This document shows positions 46,683 to 58,374 of a stretch of 64,000 nucleotides of DNA, in pieces. The position numbers and the translations under genes are program-made. The stretch covers positions 813,501 through 877,500 of the forward strand of contig JAAOOA010000051.1 in assembly GCA_012861695.1 (NCBI GenBank). The letters run 5' to 3'. The first letter of the stretch is position 1. Every line of letters starts with the position of its first letter. A model generated the notes under the pieces. That model ran no database searches. It saw nothing but the letters and a program-made list of their open reading frames with translations, and was not told where the DNA came from. This DNA is from Trematomus loennbergii (Eukaryota > Chordata > Actinopteri > Perciformes > Nototheniidae).

Positions 46683-46815
46683 GGGAGGCGTGTGGTGCAG
46701 TGGTCTGGTGCGTTGGTGTTCGGATCAGGGGAGCACAGGTTCAAACCCCACTGCAGTCAGGATGTCGTTGTGTCCCTGGGCAAGACACTTCACCCCAAAT
46801 TGCCTACACCTGGGA
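46683..46815 (+). mobile_element. tRNA-derived SINE, copy B, 3' truncated
   Basis: Same family as copy A, in the opposite orientation 530 bp away: A box TGGTGCAGTGG, B box GGTTCAAACCC. The tail is lost and an (AT)n tract follows at 46840-46853. Confidence 0.8.
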
Positions 46816-46920
46816 CAGTTCATTTTGTATTATTGTGATTATATATATATATGCCACTGTTATTAATACTGACACCTAACTTTGCACTAAGGTGTGTCTG
46901 CTGCTGAGCCTACCTATTGT

Positions 46921-46955
<35 letters not shown>
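46921..46955. repeat. (AT)n microsatellite
   Basis: An AT dinucleotide run; the surrounding text GCCACTGTTATTA occurs on both sides, at about 46853 and 46956, so a short segment has been duplicated with the microsatellite. Confidence 0.85.
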
Positions 46956-46957
<2 letters not shown>

Positions 46958-47900
46958 ACTGTTATTATATTGTGTTGATACTACTGACACTTATTGATCT
47001 GCTGCTGATAAATAAAAGAGAACCTACATGCACGGCACTAGCATCATGACTGTCTTTGTTTAAACCAGCAGCAGTGCACAGACTAACCTGTGTGTGTGTA
47101 ACGTAGTTCTTCAGGTGTGTATGCTTAACATGTATGTATTTATCACAGTAAAGATGGTATACAACAGTTTTTAACCTCATCCCATTGTCTTTAACACACA
47201 TTTAACATAATAATATACTCATTAATATACAAATATACAGTATGAGTACTGTTTTGATACTGACATTTAATCTTTGCACTAAGGTGTGTCTGCACTATTG
47301 TAATTGTGTCTGTTGACTGGTAAATAAAAGAGAGAACCAAATGCACTGTACAAAAGATCAGCTTTATTGTCAATTTACAATTTCCATGCTGTTCAGATGC
47401 CTCTCCCCAACGTTGCTTCCAGGCGAATTGTTCACCCAGAGAGAGCGCGGGACACGACGCGTTCCGTAGTATTCGCATATCTGGAAACACATACAAAGAC
47501 ACAAATTAGCCCTACATAACTCCATAAATCCAACATTAGATAGTATTAATGTAATTTAATGAACGTACCATTGCTGTTCTTTGGGCGTGATAACGATCAT
47601 CATGCTCAGCTCTCCTACGGCGAAAATGTCCATAGCGTGTGCTTTTCGTGGTCCAATCCTTTTATTAAGGCTTCTTAACCGCCTTCGCCTCCGACTCAGC
47701 ATTTCTATTGCATTTGAATGGTCTATTTGTATTTGTGGTTATTGGCTTAAATAACTCAGTTACGAAGCTGTATAACACGACCACCAAAACGTCAACTCCA
47801 TACCGTGCCTGAGGTCGGAAGGTAAACAGAAGCATACAGCGGAAGCGGAAGTTTTTTTTCTTCTTCTTCTCTCGGTTTTTTGGCGAATTGCAACTTTAAC

Positions 47901-48480
47901 CTGTTACGCACCATCCCCCCGGTACCGGGCGGATAAACGCGTCATTTGCAGGAAACAACGTCTAAGGAATCTTAATATTGAATAAAAACTATGAATGTGT
48001 TATATCCATGTAACGGGAAGAAACTCAGCTAACTGATCTTTTTAATTTTTTTTTTTTAAAAACCCACAATGCTAGCACTCAGCCTCTGAATTAGCCACGA
48101 GCGAAAACATGGAACGTAATGCGGCACTTAAACTCACTCAGAACTCCCTTATTACTTATCCTAGATGCACAACCAAACACTCTTTTTTGTTGTCCTGGAG
48201 ACACTGAATCTAACGGTGCCCTCCTCAACACTCAGTGATAAACATTCGCGACGCTATAAACGAAAGCGTACATCATCACATGTGGAGCTAAGTAGCTAAA
48301 CACGTAAACATGGCTTACCTTGGTCAAAAGTGGTCTTCAATGGCATTAAAACGATACAAAAACGATGCTGCAGTTAATCCATAGGTTCATCCTATGTGTC
48401 TGTGCCTTTTTTGAAATTATTTCTGATAATCCATAAGCAATACAACTGCGTTTTAGTTTCCAAACTCCAGAAGTATAGAA
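47901..48480 (-). mobile_element. piggyBac-like element, inverted right-hand fragment
   Basis: TTAA at 47897-47900, then CCTGTTACGC. The following 580 bp is the reverse complement of the right half of the 953-2113 copy (for example the segment around 48330-48390 matches 1615-1690). Ends abruptly near 48480, before the tandem array. Confidence 0.72.
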
Positions 48481-48608
48481 TGCCATTTAAGCCAAAATTA
48501 AATAAATAATTAAATAAATACATATATATATATATAAATATACCTATGAAATACATTCTGAAATAAATAAATGAGGCAATAAATATGTATACATGTACAT
48601 TTAAATAC

Positions 48609-49155
48609 ACATTTATTTATTTCATGGGACTTTTATTTCATAATGACACATTTATTTATTTCAAGAGACTTGTATTTCATAATGACACATTTATTTATTT
48701 CAGGGGACTTGTATTTCATAATGACACATTTATTTATTTCAGGGGACTTGTATTTCATAATGAGACATTTATTTATTTCAAGAGACTTGTATTTCATAAT
48801 GACACATTTATTTATTTCAAGAGACTTGTATTTCATAATGACACATTTATTTATTTCAAGAGACTTGTATTTCATAATGACACATTTATTTATTTCAGGG
48901 GACTTGTATTTCATAATGAGACATTTATTTATTTCAAGAGACTTGTATTTCATAATGACACATTTATTTATTTCAAGAGACTTGTATTTCATAATGACAC
49001 ATTTATTTATTTCAAGAGACTTGTATTTCATGATGACACATTTATTTATTTCAGGGGACTTGTATTTCATAATGACACATTTATTTATTTCAGGAGACTT
49101 GTATTTCATAATGACACATTTATTTATTTCAGGGGACTTGTATTTCATAATGACA
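48609..49155. repeat. 39-bp tandem array, 14 copies
   Basis: Unit ACACATTTATTTATTTCA plus AGAGACTTGTATTTCATAATG-like remainder. Two main variants alternate (AAGAGAC and AGGGGAC). 39 is divisible by three, so the array is open in three frames at about 200 residues each. These are not genes. Confidence 0.95.
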
Positions 49156-49159
49156 CATT

Positions 49160-49890
49160 TCCATTTCTTATATGCAAATGAACGGGGCGTGGTTAGCTCA
49201 CAGATCCAGACCAAAGCAACAGCACCGCAACACTGACTCAATAGCTCTTGTTTCACACTCAGCCTGATTTAGCTCTGGTTCTTCCTGTTTCAGCCGCAGC
49301 GGAGCAGGCTCTAAACACCGAACACCGGTTCTTAGCTGACCCCACTTGGCTGACCGGCAAGAACCAAGAACCACGCTCATGTCGGAAGGGGGCGAGATTA
49401 ACCTGAGCCATAATAACAGTTTATGGCGAGTACGGAAAATGAAAGTTGCAACAAGCAGTAGCGCTGAGCAAAGTGACTAGAACGCAACCACACACTTATA
49501 AACAAACACACTTTATAAAGTCAGGCAACACTAACCAGGCTTCGTGTGATTCTGTTTATTTGTACCTTACTTTGACCATCCGTTCGCTGTCATTGATCAT
49601 TGTGGAGAGCAGGCAGACGTTTTGTTTGTTATTATAGCAGCTATCGGATGGAATCAATACATGGGCTGCACAGGTTGTCATGTCCGACTATCACAAGTAG
49701 AATCATAATGAAAAGGTAAAATGTGCCTGTAGAAAACGGCTTATGCCACAATAGGATAGCAACAATAAATTGTAAAAGGGCTCTAAAGTGATAACAGGAG
49801 TACAACACAAATATTTTACATCAACATGTTAAGCCTCCTGTCCTGGCTCCCCTTCAGCAGGGTCACAGCATTTCTCCATGGTCTGTCTAA
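49160..49890. other. Unassigned interval
   Basis: No convincing gene. CCGAACACCGGTTCTTAG and similar strings near 49316 look like the ends of some element but no partner was found. TAA at 49888-49890 is the target site of the MITE that follows. Confidence 0.3.
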
Positions 49891-50694
49891 TGGCGCGTTT
49901 CCACTACAGCGCGGAGCACGGTTTAAGAGGGCTGTGACGTCAGCGGCCCGTCTTTGGTTGCGTTTCCACTTGGCCTAGTACCGGCCGGCGGCTCCTAATT
50001 CACAGTTTTTCTGGCCTCATAAAATCGTGGGTCTAGGGCCAGAGACAACGAGGCTGAGTCGGGCTGAGTATGCTAAACTAGAGAGAGAATCGCTGGCAAG
50101 GGGGCTACAACTACAACAAGATGGACATATTTGACCGTGATTTAATTGTAATACACGTTTCAAAATGATGCCGAAGTAACAACATACTGATACCGGTTAG
50201 TAAAAACCATGAATTAATGCTTTGACAAGTCTGCAGAAAGACGGCAGGCGAAAAACCTTTTAAAATGCGTGTTTTCTAAATGGAGATTGGCTAAGCTAAC
50301 GCAGTATATGCTCCGACGCGTCCACACTCACAACAACGGCTTATACAGACATAAATAAAGCAGCGACTGTATTCGCCATGACACAGGCAGTCTGTGGTTT
50401 GTACTTGTTTAACTTTTGTCTAGTTTCTGAACATATATGAGGAGCTGTGAGCTCTGAGTGCTAACAGCTAACGGCTGTGTTGTTTTTCTGGGTTCTCATT
50501 GAAGATGACGTCACGGCTCCGCCTACACTGCGTTACTATAGATACTAGTAGTATCTATAGTAACGCAGTGTAGGCGGAGCCGTACTACCCCAGTTCCTAA
50601 ACTGTAATGGAAATGCGCCATGAAGTGAGCCAGTCTAACGAGGCCTAGCCATACCGAGCGAGGCCGAGCGAGGCCGTGTAGTGGAAACGCGCCA
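49891..50694. mobile_element. PIF/Harbinger-type MITE, TAA target site
   Basis: 804 bp with inverted ends TGGCGCGTTTCCACTACA and TGTAGTGGAAACGCGCCA, flanked by TAA at 49888-49890 and 50695-50697. The 3-bp TWA-type duplication is typical of PIF/Harbinger. Contains a 69-bp palindrome. Confidence 0.88.
50514..50582. repeat. Perfect palindrome, two 33-bp arms, 3-bp spacer
   Basis: The left arm starts CGGCTCCGCCTACACTGCGT at 50514; the right arm 50550-50582 is its exact complement. It is inside the Harbinger-type MITE. Confidence 0.92.
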
Positions 50695-51096
50695 TAAGGT
50701 GCTCCCATATGACACTGTCTCATTGTTTTCCTAACTGTGTCTGTGCACAAAGAAATATTGCATCAAAGCCAATACAATGGAATAGTGTATGTACCAGGGC
50801 GCATGATATGTGTGTTTGTGTGCAGACAGTGCAACATTAAGATTAAACAAATGTCTTTCATTTGGGAACACCCACATATACATATGGAGTTGGCCAGATG
50901 TGTAAATTAGTGTTCATGGTAATTTGAAAACAAATGCCGTTGTCGGACACACACAAACCACCGAACACACACACACAGAGCAGAGCTGAGCAGAGCACAA
51001 ACACACACACATCATGCGCCTTAGTGACCGGACATCTCCTTCATAAAACGAGTAGTATATATTGCTAATGCCACACATCGGAGTTGTGCACTTACA

Positions 51097-52223
51097 GTGC
51101 CGCAGACTGTATGTATTGCTTTGCGCTACTTTGAGAGCGGTAGTTTTCTGTATGCTGTGCATCACGCAGAGAACCTAAGCAAGAATACAGTCTGCAGTGC
51201 TATTCATAAGGTCGCACAAGCTCTGACAGGGCTCGCAGAGTCCTTTGTTGTGTTTCCTGGCACATGTCCCACGCAGACGATCAAAGAGGGATTTTACAGC
51301 ATGGCAGGTATGTGATTATATCTTTACAGTGAATGTTGTTCCTATGACGTACACTGTTTTATAATAAATGCAGCCTACTATTTCATAGGGTTTCCCAGGG
51401 TGCTTGGCTGTATCGACTGTACACACATACCGATCTCTGCGTGCCTGGGAGATAATGAAGGCGACTATGTGAATCGCAAATCATTCCACAGCCTCAACAT
51501 TCAGGTAAATCTTGCACATTCACTAGAACACACATTGAAGTCTGGGTGATTTAAAGGAAATCACACATTTAAATACATCTATCTTTCTCTATAACATGGA
51601 CTCATTGCAAATGAACATTGATGCTACACTGACTATGATGCTCTTATTGTGGAAGTAGGCTTGTTAACCCCACATGCTTTTGCAGGCCACATGTGACCAC
51701 AGGTGTCTCATCACCAGCCTTGAGGAGACAATCTTCTCAGAGTCTTCACTGTGTCACAAACTCGAGCGGGGTATGGCAACTGTACATTCTTATTGTTTCG
51801 GGCTTCTTAAACTGCCTTTGTGTATACTTATGGAAATGTTCCTTTATCTTCAGGGCTCTTCAGGAGTGCTGCTCGGGGACAGGGGTGATGCCTGCCAGCC
51901 TTTCCTGATGACCCTGTATCATAACCCTGGTGAAGGGCCACAAACCAGTTTAAATGTGGCCCATGCCAAAACCAGGGTCAGGATTGAAATGACCTTTGGC
52001 ATACTGAAGGCCCGATTCACCTGCCTGCGAGGGCTCAGAGTGGCCCCTGAAAGAGCATGCCGCATCATAACGGCCTGTGTTGTGCTGCACAACATTGCCA
52101 CAATGAGGAAGGAGAGGGCCCCTCCTGCAAACCCCCGAACCTCCTGATGTGGTAGACCCCATCACCCTGGACTACCCAACTGGCAGGGCTGTCAGAGAAG
52201 CCATCGCATTATTATTTGCTTAA
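51097..52223 (+). pseudogene. HARBI1-like (PIF/Harbinger) transposase, 5' truncated
   Basis: Exons: 51097-51306 (VPQTVCIALRYFESGSFLYA, FVVFPGTCPTQTIKEGFYSM). 51389-51505 (PRVLGCIDCTHIPI, with the first catalytic Asp). About 51686-51771 (ATCDHRCLITSLEETIFSES, where the expected PGSVHD-type stretch is missing). 51854-52223 (GVLLGDRGDACQPFLMTLY with the second Asp; EMTFGILKARF with the Glu; CRIITACVVLHNI). The conserved C-terminus DVVDPITLDYPTGRAVREAI needs a frame change near 52128, then stop at 52221-52223. The Tyr normally following GDRG is Asp here. The N-terminal exon is absent. DDE_Tnp_4 family; it would work with the Myb-like partner encoded convergently at 52357-54059. Confidence 0.8.
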
Positions 52224-52356
52224 TAAAAAAAGAACACACAGAGAAAGAGAGAGGCCTTGGATGATTTATGTATTTTTTCAGCCATTCCTGAAGGAAAAAG
52301 AGAAAAAAACATAATTTTGGTTTACTTTTTCTGTAAAGAAAAAAGGGATTTCTCTT

Positions 52357-54059
52357 TTAGGTATCCGAAAAGATGTAAAGGTCACCTTGTGCACCTTTCA
52401 TTTGACTTGAAAATAAATTACTGAATGTTACAAAATTACCTGTCTTTCTGTCCAATTGTTCCACCTCCAGCTTGTTTTGTTTTATTAAGAGCTTTCGGTG
52501 CTCTATGAGGAGGTCGTTCAATTGAATGCTTTGGACTAGGGTCTGTTTGTACAGGGCCCTCACAGTGTCTGCTTCAGCCTGAAACACATGAAACACATAT
52601 ATGTTGCTTTAACATTCAAGCATGGCTCACAGCAAGAAAGCTGACCATTTTAAACTTGACTATACTTTTACATTTTGTTTAATTAATTACTTGTCGTGAT
52701 GAGGGCCTAGATGTCGAGGGCCCAGGCTGCGGGGGAGGAAGAGTTCCTTCTTCCTGCAAATTGAGCAAAGCAAATATCTTTTCAATATACAGTAGTTATT
52801 TGTCCCATGTGCAGACCACCACCATGTGCAAGTAATCAGAAAGAATCAATTAAAGCAACGTGTCCACACCCTCTCTATCTGTGTTAGGGCAAATTTAAAA
52901 CTTCATATCATTGGTAACAAAATACTAAAGTGTACCGCCAGAGCGCTCTCTGAGCAGACCGACAGCGTCTCATCATCATCTAGGCACTCCTGAAAAAAAG
53001 AAGAAATGTAAATGGTCTATTTTATCCATATTCTGCGACCATATAGGTGACATACCAAAGGTTACGTTACCTCTGTATGAGGTAGTGGGTGATTTGGGGG
53101 GGCAGCAACACCACGTTCTCCCCATCATCTGCAGAACAATCAAATACATGTTACTTACTCCCACAAAAAGATATATTATATAATTGTGTTTTATAGCATC
53201 CCAGCTGTTTAAAGCTCCCTGACTCTTATCCTGTATAAAAAGGTGGTGGGAGCTGCTGCCACCAGGGTCAGTAGAGACCCCCCTCCACCCCTACCATCAA
53301 GGGCCGACCCTCATTGTTGCTGAGGGCCAGCTCCTCGGCAGGGGTGAATTCTGCTGGAGGAGGGCCCCCTCCTGTCTTCCTGGTCCTTTTTTTTCCTGAT
53401 GGCTGCAAGAATTGGGAAAAAATGTGACTGCTTTCCTATACAGTTATGAAACACAGACTAATTGAAGCAATACAAAACTTGTATGTATTTTTAAGATCTC
53501 AATAGGGAAACTTACCAGATTGAATGATGTTTTTTATATTTAATTTGAGTTTGTTCCCAGGTCCTTTTAGACCCTCAAAAGAGGGTTACATCTGAAAAAC
53601 GAAACAAAAAATGTCATGTACAGCTTGAATAAAAAAAAATGCTATGAATTAAAAGGATTACAACATATATTAGGCTTAAAGCATGGCTTAAAGTCCACTT
53701 GTGACCCTCGGGCGATGATATTATAAAGACAAAAAGGCTGCCACTCAATGATCAATTTGGTATTTTAATGACTATTTATCCGCTAAACTAGAAAATGAAT
53801 CTGGAAGCGCCAGATTTATTTTTGTTCATGACTGCCGTGCATCCAATAAACTTTTTGTGCAGCTGAGCACGCTGTTACATAGGACGTATTTTACTTACGC
53901 ATTCACGGAGTCAGAAATCTGTTGCCAACCGCTTTGGCGACTTTTGGCAGTCGCAACCGTGTTGCTTTTCGCCTTAATAATGTGCTTTAGATCCTCAAAG
54001 CGGCCCATGATGACAGTTTGTTCCTCCGCTGTGAAGTACGCTGCTCCAGGCTTCTCCAT
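52357..54059 (-). pseudogene. Myb/SANT-like partner protein of the Harbinger element
   Basis: ATG at 54059. Exon 1 (54059-53899) reads KPGAAYFTAEEQTVIMGRFE, then HIIKAKSNTVATAKSRQSGW and QQISDSVNA: a trihelix/Myb-SANT-like DNA-binding domain. Later exons: about 53590-53515 (NIKNIIQS), 53406-53290 (GKKRTRKTGGGPPPAEFTPA, EELALSNNEGRP), about 53128-53072, 52988-52935 (ECLDDDETLSVCSESALA), 52760-52690 (LPPPQPGPSTSRPSS) and 52580-52440 (ADTVRALYKQTLVQSIQLND, LLIEHRKLLIKQNKLEVEQL), a coiled-coil-like tail. In active Harbingers this protein carries the transposase into the nucleus and binds the element ends. A stop is met in the 53290 region, so it is probably non-functional. Confidence 0.7.
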
Positions 54060-54135
54060 TATTCCGATTGGTCAAATGCTCCAAATACCACCCATTTTAT
54101 GTGAACGCGCACCTAACTAGATAGGACAAAGCTGG

Positions 54136-54263
54136 CTTGAGTTAACGAGTTGATAACCGGCGTCGTAGGACAGCTTAGCGAGAGCGGGTTTGTTTTGGAT
54201 AAGGTAAACCAGCTAACTCAAACATATCCAGGATATGTTGAACTAGATTCGTAGTACAGGCCT
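54136..54263. mobile_element. Right terminal region of the Harbinger element
   Basis: On the - strand it begins AGGCCTGTACTACGAATCTA, then CATATCCTGGATATGTTTGA. Such AGGCCTGTACTACGAA starts are common Harbinger-type termini in fish. The element thus spans to about 54263; the left end was not recognised near 50.7-51.1 kb. Confidence 0.55.
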
Positions 54264-55330
54264 CTCATGTAGCCTTCTGAGACGATGCATAATACAATTA
54301 AGATAGTGAACTGACTCATGCATTTCTCTAAATATTTGGCTGATTTGATTGAGTAATCACCTCAGAGAGGGGGAAAGTATTTTCATGTCAGAAGCACAGC
54401 AGCATGGATACTATCAGATGGATTAATCCTATGATTAGGAAACGTGCAGTTCTTCCGGGGAGTTGGTCAACTGAAAGGTTAATGCAAACCAGGGTGAGTT
54501 ATGAGCTTTAAAGGTTTATTGGTTTGCTCTTTGATATCTACATGAAGGGTTAAGAAGCCACATCTATATCTGGCTGCAACAGAGAAATAAATCCAGGCTA
54601 TTAAAATGTTAAAGTGCAAGAGAAAAGTAACAGTACAAATATTTCTACAGTTATCTTGAATTGCTTCCACACATTAGCTTTATACATTTTTATGGGAGGT
54701 AACTTATACATTCAGGTTTGCTTTTCCTCATTCAAGTCAGCCAACTGACTGACATATTTAAGTAATAAGCTAGCCAACTAGAGTTAATCAAATCTGATAG
54801 CAGGATGTCGTTTAAACCCTTCAAATTTAAAGGTATGTCGACTTGAAAAATGGAAACTTACTTTTTCTACAGCTGTTGGGTTTTTAGTCTAGTTTAATTG
54901 GGTTTAGCAAATGGTTAAATTAATATCAATGTCCAGATAAAGCAAGCGTTTACTAACTTTAAAATGACTACTTCTATAGCGTGGTACAGTAATGAGTCCA
55001 AAAACCTGGAAAAGACTCCGCTTTTTCCACTTCCGGTTCCCTAGTCTCAACGTCAATGGTTTACTGAATGTGTTTTTGGTTGAAGAAGCTTGACTTAACT
55101 GTGGTTAACACAAGCTTACAATAGTTTCATGTTTTGCTCTGCAACATAAAATATGTCAGTAATTACCCCACTCCTGAATGTCCATTACTTCTTTGGGTCA
55201 TAAAAACGGTTAACAAGTGGCTAAATGAGACGACACGAGGCGTCTTCAGTTTAGCGCTGGTGATGCGCAGCCATACGACCATGATGGAGTTCATTTTTAC
55301 TTCTTCTTACTTTTGACTTTTTTTTACTAG
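54264..55330. other. Unassigned interval
   Basis: AT-rich, no coding frame or recognised element. Confidence 0.3.
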
Positions 55331-55334
55331 CGAT

Positions 55335-55620
55335 TGCATCCACACTTCAAAAATAATAAAGTGGCAAAAATATGAGGAGATTATCCTGCTGAACAAAAAC
55401 ATGTAAAGTATCGCCAATGTTTGTTTGACACAAAGCTCATTGTGTGCAAAATTCCAAAATCAAATAGGAAAATCCCATTGCTTTCAGTCGAGGGAGCCCA
55501 TGTGCTTGGCCTACAAAAATACTTTTCATCACTGCACCACCCTATTGTTTACACTTATCTTGACTTAGACAAAAGTTTGACAGTTTTTCTCCAACCCGTT
55601 ATCCTAATGTAAAAAAAAAC
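55335..55620. mobile_element. hAT-related fragment, relative of 62303-63350
   Basis: Shares with 62790-63000 the strings GGCTGAACAAAA, AAATCCCATTGCTTTC and GTCGAGGGA, and CACTGCACCAC. No ends are preserved. Confidence 0.45.
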
Positions 55621-55679
55621 ATAATATTTTGCTTCTAAACTTTATATTTGTTGTTTATTTTCTCTGTGAACCTTAAAAG

Positions 55680-56750
55680 TCCATTTGTAAACTTCTCCAT
55701 TAGGCAGACGGCAAACAGAAGCATTATCAGTGTTTGCTACTTGTTTATAATCTAGCAGGTGTCTCGGTGGTAATGAATTCTTCTCCGCCAGCGCCCCATG
55801 TACACCATTACTCTTATCCCCCAGACCATGGCATGCTAATTAACATTTATAGAATACAATTTGGTTCAGAGAGCGTGAGAGAAGAGAGAGTGAGAGGAAG
55901 GAGGATGAGCAAAGGAGGGGGAGGCTATTTGATGGAATAACTTGACAGGAACAAAGAGGCAGGAATAGCAAAGGCGTACGGGCCAAATTAAAAAAAGCCA
56001 ATGCATTGCACAAATAAACAGAGCAAATGAACTGTTATACACAAATAAGATGAAGGGAGAGGCAAATGATGCTGACAGCCATGAAAACACGCCGGCAGCT
56101 GTTTCACAGTCGGTCAGGACCCTGAGAAACTCTTTAAATAGTGATGGAGCCATATACGGACTTATATTATTTAATAATTATCCATTTATTTTATTGTTGT
56201 TTTTGTTTATAGTAAGTATTCCTTTGATATGTGAAAAATAATACCATATATAAAATGTTACCTCATGTATTATATACGAAGAATTAATTTGCAAAAATTG
56301 ATTAAAGCCAATCTTAAAATGATTTAACAGACGTCTGTTAAATTCATTTAACTGGTGGACAGAGTTGCTGCTGGGGGGTTAAGATGCAAAGGCTGCAGTG
56401 GAGATGCTGCGCACAGCTGATTGAAAGCTGGAACACAAAACATGATAAAAAAATAAAAATTCAGATCCAGTCGTCATGACTCCACTCCGGAGGGATTCCC
56501 CTATCATTTCTTGCAGTTTCTCATCAAGGGGGTGTCTCCTGTCCCCGGCACATCACACTGACACACTGCCTGAGGAAGGTTAGGTTATGTGTATTTTGTC
56601 TTTAACCTTTTTTGGACCACTTATTTATTTATTTTGGTGACGATCCGACCTCCATGCTACTCTGGTTCAAACTGCATCCACCAAACAATATGATTTGTCT
56701 CCACCTCCCCAAAAGAATCAAAATCTGACTCGGTGTGAAATGTCTTTTTT
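55680..56750. other. Unassigned low-repeat interval, possible conserved non-coding sequence
   Basis: The part from about 55730 to 56150 has no repeat character, contains AGACCATGGCATGCTAATTA and a purine-rich stretch, and lacks coding potential. It differs in texture from the transposons around it. Confidence 0.3.
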
Positions 56751-57179
56751 GCTGTTCTGTCAACACACTCTCACTCCCTAAACGTCCAGGAGCGACGCTT
56801 GGTCAGGGTCCCGTGGCGTGCAGTCGGTATTTGACGCTCAGGGAAGCACTGCATCCGTTTATGTCGGCGGCTGTTTAAAGGCAATGTGAGCGTCCATTCC
56901 CATTGGATAACGGAGGATTTTACACCCGGAAGTAAGTATTCTCCTTACTGTCGATTGATTTGACAGTGATATCTGCACTACTTAAATTGTGTGCAATGCT
57001 TTTGTATTTTTCCCCTTCGATTCGGAGAAACAAATATTTTTTCTGAGTTTAGGATGGCAGAAGACACTACACTACCCAGAATCCTCAGCTATCGTTTAGG
57101 ACTACACCATGTGCTTTAAACCCCGTGATTAGTTCTCAAGCTCTGTGATTGGATGTTGGAGTGGCAGTGCGCGAAGTTT

Positions 57180-58367
57180 CAACACAGTCTCACGGCATTT
57201 CGTGTTACGGTACGTCTACACAGCAGCATTAAAAAAATCTTGGAGGTGGGCGTATCTGAAGCTTGGGGATTTTTTGCGAACAACCAATCACATGAATCTC
57301 CCGCCCGCGACATATGAAGCAAAAAAGCCCAAAGTAAACTGGATATAAACTCCCCAAAACAGGCGAAAACATACCACTGTCTCTGCCACCTCCCTCCATG
57401 CCTGGCTCCTCCGGCTCCGGTAGGTCTGGTCATAAAGCACCGGGCGATTGATTCGCTACCGCTAATTTCTCCTCCATTTTTTGGAATATGAGGAAATGAC
57501 CTGCGGTATGTCTCTCCCAGCATACACGCCGTTTGATTGGCTAGAGCTTGAACTGTCAGATTTGCGTACACGGGATTTGATTGGCTGATCCTTCCACCTC
57601 AGCCTCAAAAGTTGAACATTGTTCAACTTTGAATCCTCAAAATCCTCAAAATCTCCGCTCGCCTGCCCACAATGCATTTCGGCGAAAAGTGAGGGAAAGT
57701 GACGTCCCCCCATTCAAAGTGAATGGGCAGAAGCGTTTCAAGATTTTTTTAACGCTGCTGTGTAGACGTTCCGTTATAGTCACGAAATTAATCTATTGAT
57801 TCGTGTTCACCAACACGATTTCGCCATTTTTTTCATGTCACACAGAACGATTTTAAAAGCAATGTAAATAATAACAAATTAGAAGGAAAAAGACATTTAA
57901 AAAAATACAGATTTAATTATTCGGACACAGAACGATTTTAGAAGCAATGTATTTATATTGGTAGTATGTTTCGTGCCTGCACCAAATAATAACAAATTAG
58001 AAGGAAAAAAAGATGACATAAAATACAGATGTCAGTATTCTGAGGCTCTGAGGCCATTTATTTTCCTCACTGACGGCAAAAAAACTCAGACATTATACAA
58101 TTTAAAATAAAAGGGATAGGGTTAGGCTTAGGGTAAGATATTGAGTAAGAACATGTTTTTATGAACCACACAGCTTCTGGTCTTCCAAGACCCGACCGGA
58201 CAAAAAGACGTGTTGCAGGCACGAAACATACTACCAATCGAAATACATTGCATTTAAAATCGTTCTGTGTGACACGAAAAAAAGGTGAAAATCGTGTTGG
58301 TGAACACGAATCAATAGATTAAATTAATTTCGTCACTAATAACACGAAATGCCGTGAGACTGGGTTG
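57180..58367. mobile_element. DNA element with CAACACAGTCTCACGG ends
   Basis: Left end CAACACAGTCTCACGGCATT, right end the complement; GAAGTTT flanks both sides (57173-57179, 58368-58374). The inverted ends extend about 110 bp once the inner MITE is removed. Subterminal ACAGAACGATTTTA repeats occur. It lies in the foldback element. Confidence 0.72.
57208..57773. mobile_element. Harbinger-type MITE, TTA target site
   Basis: 566 bp. TTA at 57205-57207 and 57774-57776. The ends CGGTACGTCTACACAGCAGC and GCTGCTGTGTAGACGTTCCG are inverted with one mismatch. It lies within the element at 57180-58367. The open frames inside (57179-57571, 57462-57713) show no family resemblance. Confidence 0.85.
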
Positions 58368-58374
58368 GAAGTTT

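Larger units (their letters stand above)
44770..47890. mobile_element. PIF/Harbinger-like remnant (GGTGCGTTCACACC end)
   Basis: The Tx1-type LINE stops where GGTGCGTTCACACCGGAGTA begins. On the + strand, spliced-looking pieces at 45643-45830, 46262-46326 and 46412-46601 read EGFSDYMEDPSEKHSFHVQF, TDSEVEIAHSDDSDVGGS and WARDDSFLDTIMAMDRRAMV plus an acidic-basic helix and a stop at about 46601. Such proteins accompany Harbinger transposases. On the - strand 47720-47430 holds RYGHFRRRRAEHDDRYHAQR, like the start of a Harbinger transposase, without the DDE part. Two SINEs lie between. The right end was not found. Confidence 0.45.

Noticed and set aside
48609..49155. CRISPR-like array
   Set aside because: Repeats are contiguous without unique spacers, and the setting is a vertebrate genome.
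48633..49256. Open frames of about 200 codons on both strands
   Set aside because: They are products of the 39-bp tandem array; the repeat length is divisible by three and the peptide is a simple repeat.
57179..57713. Frames of 83-130 codons on the - strand
   Set aside because: They run across the ends of a Harbinger-type MITE and into the host element; no domain is visible.
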